From the NCBI RefSeq assembly GCF_014876185.1, contig NZ_JADALJ010000001.1:3907001-3971000 (forward strand): DNA of 64,000 nt. Reading direction: 5' to 3'. This DNA comes from Rufibacter sp. LB8 (lineage in GTDB: Bacteria > Bacteroidota > Bacteroidia > Cytophagales > Hymenobacteraceae). A program made the translations under genes and the position numbers. The notes beneath the pieces were generated by a model. It was not told where the DNA came from. It was given only the letters and a program-made list of their open reading frames with translations, and did not search any database. This document shows positions 41,890-47,895 of this stretch, piece by piece (the stretch's first letter is position 1; every line of letters begins with the position of its first letter).

Positions 41890-42372
41890 TCAATTAGCGC
41901 TGAAACGCACGTAGCGGATAAAACCAGTGCCGTCGTTCTTGCCAGAAAGTGCTTCAGTGGTCAAGGGAATCTCCAGGTCTTTCACGTAGTATTCCTTGTC
42001 TTCCACAGAGGTCTCAAAGCGCAGTTTGTAATTCTTGTTGATTTTGGCCGTCTCAATCTCAAACACGGTTACGCTGCGGTCACCGCCAGCCACGGAAGCC
42101 CCCGTAATGGCACTGATGTTGGCTTTTTTCCTGGTCTGGAACTTGTGCCACTCTTTCAGGCTGTTGTACCAGCGCTTGTCTGGGCCCATCACGTACAGTG
42201 TCTTTTCATATTGACCCTTCGGGTTGATGAGCGACACTACTATATAGGCTTCTTCGCCCACGTAGTTAGACATCTGCAGCAGACACTTGTACTTAGACGT
42301 TTGTGCCGAAGCTTGGAATGAAAAAAGGCCTGCCAGCAACACTACTAAGCCAAATCTAAGAAATGAAGTCAT
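41890..42372 (-). CDS. DUF2271 protein with a likely flavin-attachment motif
   Basis: A 160-residue exported protein. Signal peptide MTSFLRFGLVVLLAGLFSFQASAQ, then a compact beta-rich DUF2271 domain (YKCLLQMSNYVGEEAYIVVSLINPKG...LYVMGPDKRWYNSLKEWHKF). Residues 90-93 are Thr-Gly-Ala-Ser, inside AITGASVAGGDRSV. This fits the [S/T]GA[S/T] form that ApbE modifies in FMN-binding domains, where the last residue takes the FMN; here that is Ser93. It is 14 bp upstream of the PepSY reductase gene, which could reduce the flavin. Flavinylation is inference from motif and neighbours. Confidence 0.83.
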   Translation of the reverse strand: MTSFLRFGLVVLLAGLFSFQASAQTSKYKCLLQMSNYVGEEAYIVVSLINPKGQYEKTLYVMGPDKRWYNSLKEWHKFQTRKKANISAITGASVAGGDRSVTVFEIETAKINKNYKLRFETSVEDKEYYVKDLEIPLTTEALSGKNDGTGFIRYVRFSAN

Positions 42373-42376
42373 TCTG

Positions 42377-43870
42377 TTATTTTAAAAAATCAATAGATAC
42401 GTTGTTTTTGCTCAGGAGCTCGTTTTCCTTGGCCAGGGAATAAGCCGTTTCATCAAACTCTGTGGCAATGTCTTTCTTGGCGCCAATAGATACCAGGTAT
42501 TTCAAAATGGTGTCGTCTTTGGATAGCATGGCCGCTTTGTGCAGCACCGTAATACCTTCTTTGTTTTTGGCGTTCACATCAATGTTCAAAGGAGCCAGGC
42601 GCTTGAGCAAGGCCAGGTCATTTTTAATGATGGCCGCATGGTACAAGGTGCTGCCGTCTTTCTGAGGGGCCACCAAATTGACGCCTTTCTCTTGCAGGGC
42701 CTGCATCTTGGCTCCAAATTCATCTGGTGCGCCTGCCGGGGCTCCGCCTCTAGGCACTGCGTATGACTGTATCAAATAGTAGGCCAGGTTGTTTCCGTCT
42801 TTGTCCTGCACTTTGGAGTCTGCGCCTTTGCTGAGCAGAAAAGAAACAACCTCGGGTGAGCTGCTTTTTACGGCCATGGTCAAGGCAGATTCATTTTTGG
42901 CGTTCACGGCGTTGATGTTCTGCACTTTGGGCAATAGAAGTTCTACTAACGCTAAGTCTTTACCCGCCGCGGCGTTCATAAATGGAGTAATTCCAGCTTT
43001 GTTAGGTTTGTTCACATCTGCGCCCCTGGTCAGAAAATAAGAGACTAACTCGGTTTGGTTGGGTCTGCGCGCCAGAGCATGTAAAGCAGTTTCGCCGTCT
43101 TTGTCCGCAAACGTAGGTTTCAGTTTCAGGTCCTCTACCAAGTACTTGAAAACAGGCAACGTGTTAGCGCCACGCCGACTACCCTGAGCCGCCATCACTA
43201 CAGCGTTATCAGTATATTTTACGCCTTTTTGCACCAGGTTCTTCAAGAAAGTTACATTAGCGGTTCTGGCTGCGTAGTTGAAAGCGGTGTTGCCGTCATC
43301 GTCTACATCTGTTAAAGACAAGCCTTTGGAGACAAGGTAATTGGTGAGTTTGAAGTCACTGTCATTGGCAATGCCTAAGAGTAACAGGTTAGCGCCGTCT
43401 TTGTACTTCTTTTTAACGTCTAGCCCGGCCTTGAAAAAGGCTTCATAGATAGCTGGGTTGCTTTGCCCCCCGTTAGCCGCGAAAGCCAGGGGCGTGTTGC
43501 CGTTACTATCTCCCAGGTTTATGTCGGCGCCTTTGGAGAGCAGGTGCTCCACTATTTCCACGTTTCCTCTGTTGGCGGCCCAGTGCAGGTAGATGCGGCC
43601 GTCATGGGTGAGTTTCTTGACAGGGTTGCCCGGTTGCGCCAGCAGGAATTTAATGGTGGCGTTGGGGGCGTCATTGTTGATGGCCAGCACGGTGGCGTCA
43701 AACAGGCCCGGGTTGAAAGCGGAGGCGCTGTTGCCTCTGGCTATCTCTGCCTGTACGGCGGCTACGTCTGGTTTCGCTTTCCAGAAAGCCTGGTCAAGCA
43801 GCGTATTCGCCTGTTGGGCCTTCACCCCAAACGTGGCCAGCAGAAACGTGAGCAGCAGAAATTTTTTCAT
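42377..43870 (-). CDS. Exported ankyrin-repeat protein
   Basis: A 497-residue protein with signal peptide MKKFLLLTFLLATFGVKAQ. The ATG at 43868-43870 is chosen over one 10 codons upstream because it gives a proper signal. It consists almost wholly of ankyrin repeats, about twelve, many with a recognisable core such as DGRIYLHWAANRGNVEIVEH, DSNGNTPLAFAANGG, DDGNTAFNYAARTANVTFLK, and KEGITVLHKAAMLSKDDTIL. It starts the operon ankyrin - DUF2271 - PepSY reductase with 4-bp and 14-bp gaps. Periplasmic ankyrin proteins are uncommon; a scaffold role for the redox partners is possible. Confidence 0.85.
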   Translation of the reverse strand: MKKFLLLTFLLATFGVKAQQANTLLDQAFWKAKPDVAAVQAEIARGNSASAFNPGLFDATVLAINNDAPNATIKFLLAQPGNPVKKLTHDGRIYLHWAANRGNVEIVEHLLSKGADINLGDSNGNTPLAFAANGGQSNPAIYEAFFKAGLDVKKKYKDGANLLLLGIANDSDFKLTNYLVSKGLSLTDVDDDGNTAFNYAARTANVTFLKNLVQKGVKYTDNAVVMAAQGSRRGANTLPVFKYLVEDLKLKPTFADKDGETALHALARRPNQTELVSYFLTRGADVNKPNKAGITPFMNAAAGKDLALVELLLPKVQNINAVNAKNESALTMAVKSSSPEVVSFLLSKGADSKVQDKDGNNLAYYLIQSYAVPRGGAPAGAPDEFGAKMQALQEKGVNLVAPQKDGSTLYHAAIIKNDLALLKRLAPLNIDVNAKNKEGITVLHKAAMLSKDDTILKYLVSIGAKKDIATEFDETAYSLAKENELLSKNNVSIDFLK

Positions 43871-44242
43871 AATGGTAGTAGAAGTTGTGGTCATGGCCAA
43901 GGGCTACCAAGGTAACGCTTAGGCGCTTTGATTATTTAGACTAATTCAAAATAATGACAAATATAGCAAGTGAAACGAAAACTAAAGGCTTCTTCTGGAA
44001 TTTTCTTCTAGCTAGTGTCACCAGAAAGGGCGTTGGGGAGGGGCCTTGGCTTACGAGCAGAATGGTTTAGCGATCTTGTTTTGCCTAATGTTTGTTGACC
44101 GTTTATATTGCCAATGATGGGTGAAAAAAATCCAGTGGAAATCTGCAAATGATGAAATTTCTGGCGAAAATTCTGTGTTATCGGCTTGCAAAAAAGGCTT
44201 TCCAATTTTTTAGATTTAACAATCACAAGCAGCATTCATTTT
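43871..44242. other. Non-coding stretch between divergent operons
   Basis: No gene and none of the repeat families. On the minus strand TATATTTG at 43958-43965 fits the -7 element for the ankyrin operon, without a clear -33 partner. A/T-rich towards the start of the gene at 44243. Confidence 0.4.
43958..43965 (-). promoter_or_regulatory. Candidate -7 element of the ankyrin-DUF2271-PepSY operon
   Basis: TATATTTG on the minus strand matches TAnnTTTG, 88 bp upstream of the ankyrin ATG. The -33 TTG is not at the usual distance. Confidence 0.35.
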
Positions 44243-44665
44243 ATGATTCAGGAACTCACCAACTCGTTTGGGAAAGTATATTTAACCATTAAAACAGACG
44301 CAGTAAACAAATGGGTGCAGGTGAGTTGGAAAGGGTATCTTACCCCAGAAAATTTGCGCACCGGCGCCAAGGCGTACGTAGAGGTGTTGCAGCAGGCCAA
44401 TTTCAACCGGGTACTCAATGACACCAGAGCGGTGATCGGGTCTTGGGACCATTCCATTGACTGGGTGTTGAACGAGTGGGCACCTAAAGCGGCGCAGGCG
44501 GGCCTCAGGTATTTTGCCATGGTGGCCGCCCCAGAAAGCTTAGCAGATACCACCGCAGGGGACTTCAGCAAAAAACTGGTGTCGTTCAAAGCCGAAGTCT
44601 TCCAAGATTTGCAGGCCGCCCAGGCATGGCTGGCCAAGCCCTATCTGGACCCTGTTGCCAGGTAA
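44243..44665 (+). CDS. STAS/SpoIIAA-like domain protein
   Basis: A 140-residue cytosolic protein starting MIQELTNSFGKVYLTIKTDA. The pattern of strands and helices, with WVQVSWKGYLTPENLRTGAKAYVEVLQQ, VLNDTRAVIGSWDHSIDWV and PKAAQAGLRYFAMVA, resembles single-domain SpoIIAA-like/STAS proteins of Bacteroidota. The open frame extends 19 codons upstream without family resemblance, so the inner ATG is used. The usual phospho-acceptor Ser is not clearly identified. It is 32 bp upstream of the fatty acid hydroxylase gene on the same strand. Function unknown. Confidence 0.7.
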   Translation: MIQELTNSFGKVYLTIKTDAVNKWVQVSWKGYLTPENLRTGAKAYVEVLQQANFNRVLNDTRAVIGSWDHSIDWVLNEWAPKAAQAGLRYFAMVAAPESLADTTAGDFSKKLVSFKAEVFQDLQAAQAWLAKPYLDPVAR

Positions 44666-44697
44666 GAAGGTACTATTTAACTCTAAAAGTTTAAAGC

Positions 44698-45474
44698 ATG
44701 CAGGCGCAGTTCTGGCTTTTCTATGCGGTTCTGGCAATCAGATACCTGGTTATTGCAGGTGGGGCGTTCCTGCTAGTGTATGTTTGCCTTCACAAGAAAC
44801 TGGCCCGGCGTAAAATTCAGCCTTTACTCCCTAAACAGAAAGACTATTTGCGCGAGGTGGGACACTCCCTCTTCACGTTTTTGGTCTTTGCCTTCTATGG
44901 CGTGGTACTGTCCTCTGAGGCTGTGCAGCCCTACACCCAGATCTATACAGAGGTTTCCAAATACGGGTGGGCTTATTTTGGGCTGAGTGTGGTGTTGGCC
45001 TTGGTGATCCATGACACCTATTTTTATTGGACACACCGGCTGATGCACCACCCTAAACTGTTCAGGGCCTTTCATCTCACGCACCACCAATCAGTGAACC
45101 CTTCGCCGTGGGCGGCGTTTTCTTTCAGCCCGCTGGAAGCCGTGGTGGAGGGCGGGATTATCTTTGTGGTCGCGTTCCTGATTCCCATGCACCCGCTGGC
45201 CATTGTGGCATTCCTGTTTTTTATGACGGTGTATAATGTGTATGGGCACTTGGGCTATGAAATTTATCCGGCCTGGCTGGTGAATAGCCGCTTGGGCCGC
45301 TGGTTTAACACGTCTACCAACCACAACATGCACCACAAATTCTTCAAAGGGAATTACGGGCTATATTTCAGGTGCTGGGATGAATGGCTGGGAACCACTC
45401 ATGCCAGGTATGATGAAACCCTGGCAAAATTGGTGGCACCACCGTCAGAGAAGAAAGCTACTCATTCAGCATAA
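44698..45474 (+). CDS. Membrane-bound fatty acid hydroxylase / sterol desaturase family protein
   Basis: A 258-residue integral membrane di-iron enzyme. The His clusters are complete: HDTYFYWTHRLMHH (HX6HX3HH), HLTHHQS (HX3HH after HLTHH), a middle His in YGHLGYE, and TNHNMHHKFF. About five helices. Members hydroxylate or desaturate lipids or carotenoid-like substrates; the target is not evident here. It may be co-transcribed with the STAS-like gene 32 bp upstream. Confidence 0.9.
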   Translation: MQAQFWLFYAVLAIRYLVIAGGAFLLVYVCLHKKLARRKIQPLLPKQKDYLREVGHSLFTFLVFAFYGVVLSSEAVQPYTQIYTEVSKYGWAYFGLSVVLALVIHDTYFYWTHRLMHHPKLFRAFHLTHHQSVNPSPWAAFSFSPLEAVVEGGIIFVVAFLIPMHPLAIVAFLFFMTVYNVYGHLGYEIYPAWLVNSRLGRWFNTSTNHNMHHKFFKGNYGLYFRCWDEWLGTTHARYDETLAKLVAPPSEKKATHSA

Positions 45475-45513
45475 AAAAAAAGGGACAGCCTAATACTAGG
45501 ATGGGCAAACAGC

Positions 45514-46899
45514 TTAGAGCCACCTGAACACCTTTTTCATCCAATTCATTTTGTTAAGGTAGGGCGGGTAACGCAAAGGTACGTCTGGCCAGAATGTTTT
45601 GTGGAGCACACTTTTCTGGTGCGAAAACGCATCAAAACTGTATTTGCCATGGTAGCTGCCCTGCCCGCTGGTACCAACTCCGCCAAAGGGAAGGCGTGGA
45701 TTAGCCAGGTGAGACACGGTCTCATTGATGCAAGCTCCACCAGAAGATGTCTGCGCCAACACCTGTTCCTGCGCCTGTGTAGAATTGGAGAAGAAATACA
45801 GCGCCAGCGGTTTAGGCTGAGCGTTTACCTGGGCAATGGCTTCTGTCAGGTTTTGGAAAGGCATTACCGGCAGAATTGGACCAAAGATTTCTTCCTGCAT
45901 GATAGGGTGTTGCCAAGTCACCTCCGTTACCACCGTAGGGGCAATGTAGCGTTTGGCCGCATCTGTTTCTCCCCCAGTAAAAACAACGCAGGTTTTCAGG
46001 ATCTCAGTAAGGCGGGTAAAGTGCCGGTCATTGATAATACGGGCATAATCTGGGCTTTGGGCCGGGTCTTGCCCGTAAAATTGAGCAATTGTTTTTTTTA
46101 ACTGTTCTAGAAAAGAGGGCATGACGGTTTCCTGCACAAGCAGATAATCTGGGGCTACGCACGTTTGACCGGCATTGATGAATTTCCCCCAGACAATGCG
46201 GCGGGCCGCCACCTGCAAATCAGCGGTTTCATCAATGAGGCAAGGGCTTTTGCCACCCAGTTCCAACGTTACGGGTATAAGCTGTTGCGCTGCGGCCTGG
46301 GCCACCAGCTTGCCTACTGGTACGCTTCCGGTGAAAAATATTTTGTCAAAAGGTAGTTGCAATAAAGCTTGGCTTGTTTCGGCCCCACCTTCCACCACCG
46401 TGATATACTCTGCCGGAAAGTGGGATTGCAGCAAGGCAGCGGTCACTGCGCTGGTGGCAGGGGTGAGTTCTGATGGTTTCAAAATTGAGCAGCAGCCGGC
46501 GGCAATAGCACCTATCACCGGGGCCAGGGTAAGCTGAAAAGGGTAGTTCCAGGCACCAATGATCAAGGAAACGCCCAAAGGTTCTGAGTAGACCGCATCT
46601 TTTGAAGGGAAATTGAGAAGGCTAGGGCGCACTCGTTTGGGCTTCATCCATTTATGGAGATGCTTAAGAGTGAATTTGATTTCGGCCAGCAGTATGGCAA
46701 TCTCAGTGGCGTAAGTTTCAAAGGCAGGCTTGCCGAAGTCCTCCGCCAAGGCAGAGATGATGTTCTTTTCTTCAGTTTGTATGGCCTGCTGCAGCCGCAG
46801 TAGCATCTCTTTTCTGAAGGCGTAGGTACGGGTGTAGCCCTGCCGAAAAAAGGTCTTCTGCCGCATGACCAGCGTGGTAAGATCAACCTGATTTGTCAT
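45514..46899 (-). CDS. Aldehyde dehydrogenase (class 3-like)
   Basis: A 461-residue NAD(P)-dependent enzyme that oxidises aldehydes to acids. The ATG at 46897-46899 (MTNQVDLTTL) is chosen; 39 more upstream codons are open but not family sequence. Active-site residues are visible: Asn118 in IIGAWNYPF, Glu213 in TLELGGKSP, catalytic Cys247 in NAGQTCVAPDY, and the EEIFGPILPV stretch. The short length and hydrophobic C-terminus (YLNKMNWMKKVFRWL) match the fatty-aldehyde branch of class 3. It is convergent with the hydroxylase gene, 39 bp apart. Confidence 0.94.
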   Translation of the reverse strand: MTNQVDLTTLVMRQKTFFRQGYTRTYAFRKEMLLRLQQAIQTEEKNIISALAEDFGKPAFETYATEIAILLAEIKFTLKHLHKWMKPKRVRPSLLNFPSKDAVYSEPLGVSLIIGAWNYPFQLTLAPVIGAIAAGCCSILKPSELTPATSAVTAALLQSHFPAEYITVVEGGAETSQALLQLPFDKIFFTGSVPVGKLVAQAAAQQLIPVTLELGGKSPCLIDETADLQVAARRIVWGKFINAGQTCVAPDYLLVQETVMPSFLEQLKKTIAQFYGQDPAQSPDYARIINDRHFTRLTEILKTCVVFTGGETDAAKRYIAPTVVTEVTWQHPIMQEEIFGPILPVMPFQNLTEAIAQVNAQPKPLALYFFSNSTQAQEQVLAQTSSGGACINETVSHLANPRLPFGGVGTSGQGSYHGKYSFDAFSHQKSVLHKTFWPDVPLRYPPYLNKMNWMKKVFRWL

Positions 46900-47176
46900 A
46901 ATGGATAATTGTTGATAGGCAAGATAGTATCCTGTACGCAGCCGAAAGCCAGGCAGATCACTATGCAGAAGGGTTAGGGGACATTTTTTGTTTTTTTGCC
47001 CCAAACGGGGAAGCAAATTGTTTTTAGTCTATTTTTGCTGAACCTACCAGAAGCCTGAAAAAAACCGCGAAGTTTACGCAGATTTGACTACCTCCCTTAA
47101 GGGCATTTGCGTAAGAAGGAAACTATTTTTGGTAAGGAGGAAAGCATTTATCTACCGTGAATTAAACAGAACAGAC

Positions 47177-47653
47177 ATGGCACCACGCAGCAATTATGAT
47201 GATGAGTATGGCTATGATGAAGACGACTTCAACAGCAACCACCTAGACGACGAATTTTCTCTGGACGATGATGACGATGACCTGCTAGGTGGCGGGAAAG
47301 GAGGTTTTGGGCCAGATGATGACGAGGAAGTGAACCTGCCGTATGAAGGCGAGCTCTTCAATGAGATGCTGAGCAAACTGCACGGTACCCTGATCATGTA
47401 CGGCGAAGATGACCCCACCTTGATGGACCTGCAGGCCGAGCTGCTGCAGATAGACTCAGACAAACAGGGCGCGGTAGATGAGATTTTCTACCTGGAAGAA
47501 GCCAGCCTCATTGCCAAAGTCCTTAAGAAGCACGTCAGCGCATCACCCAAAGTAAAGGAGATCCATGACAACTTCATGAAAGACATTGCCCGTTTCAGTG
47601 ATGAGAAAGCAGAAGGCCACGTGGGTGACTATTATCTGGAAGACGAGCTTTAA
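47177..47653 (+). CDS. Acidic protein of unknown function
   Basis: A 158-residue protein starting MAPRSNYDDEYGYDEDDFNS. The first ~50 residues are a low-complexity acidic tail (Asp and Glu, with a run of six Asp near residue 37). A Gly-rich link follows (GGGKGGFGPDDDEE), then a helical domain of ~100 residues (PYEGELFNEMLSKLHGTLIM...). No signal peptide or known motif. The family is not recognised, though the C-terminal half looks conserved in character. The inner ATG is preferred because the 31 upstream codons are basic and unlike the rest. TATTTTTG at 47030-47037 may be its -7 element. A repeat palindrome with T-run serves as terminator. Confidence 0.75.
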   Translation: MAPRSNYDDEYGYDEDDFNSNHLDDEFSLDDDDDDLLGGGKGGFGPDDDEEVNLPYEGELFNEMLSKLHGTLIMYGEDDPTLMDLQAELLQIDSDKQGAVDEIFYLEEASLIAKVLKKHVSASPKVKEIHDNFMKDIARFSDEKAEGHVGDYYLEDEL

Positions 47654-47717
47654 CAATCTCACCTTTGTGCTTCCTGGTATTGCCAAAAAGGTGGATGCCA
47701 TAGAGGAAGGTAAAACC

Positions 47718-47779
47718 AAAATTTCCGTTTTCGGGCTCATTTCCAGAAATGAGCCCGAAAACGGAAATTTTTTTTAAAG
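47718..47779 (+). terminator. Palindrome copy 24 acting as an intrinsic terminator
   Basis: The 38-bp core 47726-47763 is perfect and the arms extend to 26 bp (47718-47771), followed by T and A-rich sequence. In the plus direction this is a long stem plus a run of T, 65 bp after the stop of the acidic-protein gene, so it has the form of a Rho-independent terminator made from the repeat. Confidence 0.75.
47726..47763. repeat. 38-bp intergenic palindrome, copy 24, perfect
   Basis: Exact match to the consensus half-site CGTTTTCGGGCTCATTTC and its complement around CA, identical in its core to copy 15 at 27731. The two perfect copies define the consensus. Confidence 0.95.
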
Positions 47780-47840
47780 GTAATTGCCGTGTGGTAGTTT
47801 AATGTCTCTTTACAAAATGGAATGTAAGCTTGAGCAGTTG

Positions 47841-47880
47841 GCAAAAAGAAAGGCACCCATTTGGGTGCCTTTCTTTTTGC
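47841..47880. terminator. Bidirectional terminator between convergent genes
   Basis: Perfect palindrome with 19-bp arms (GCAAAAAGAAAGGCACCCA) around TT, A-tract on the left and T-tract on the right. It should end both the acidic-protein transcript and the T9SS protein transcript on the minus strand. Confidence 0.92.
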
Positions 47881-47895
47881 CCGTAAATAAATCAG

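Noticed and set aside
45475-45513. Terminator between the hydroxylase and aldehyde dehydrogenase genes
   Set aside because: There is an A-run and a weak CCTA/TAGG symmetry, but the stem is too short to support a call.
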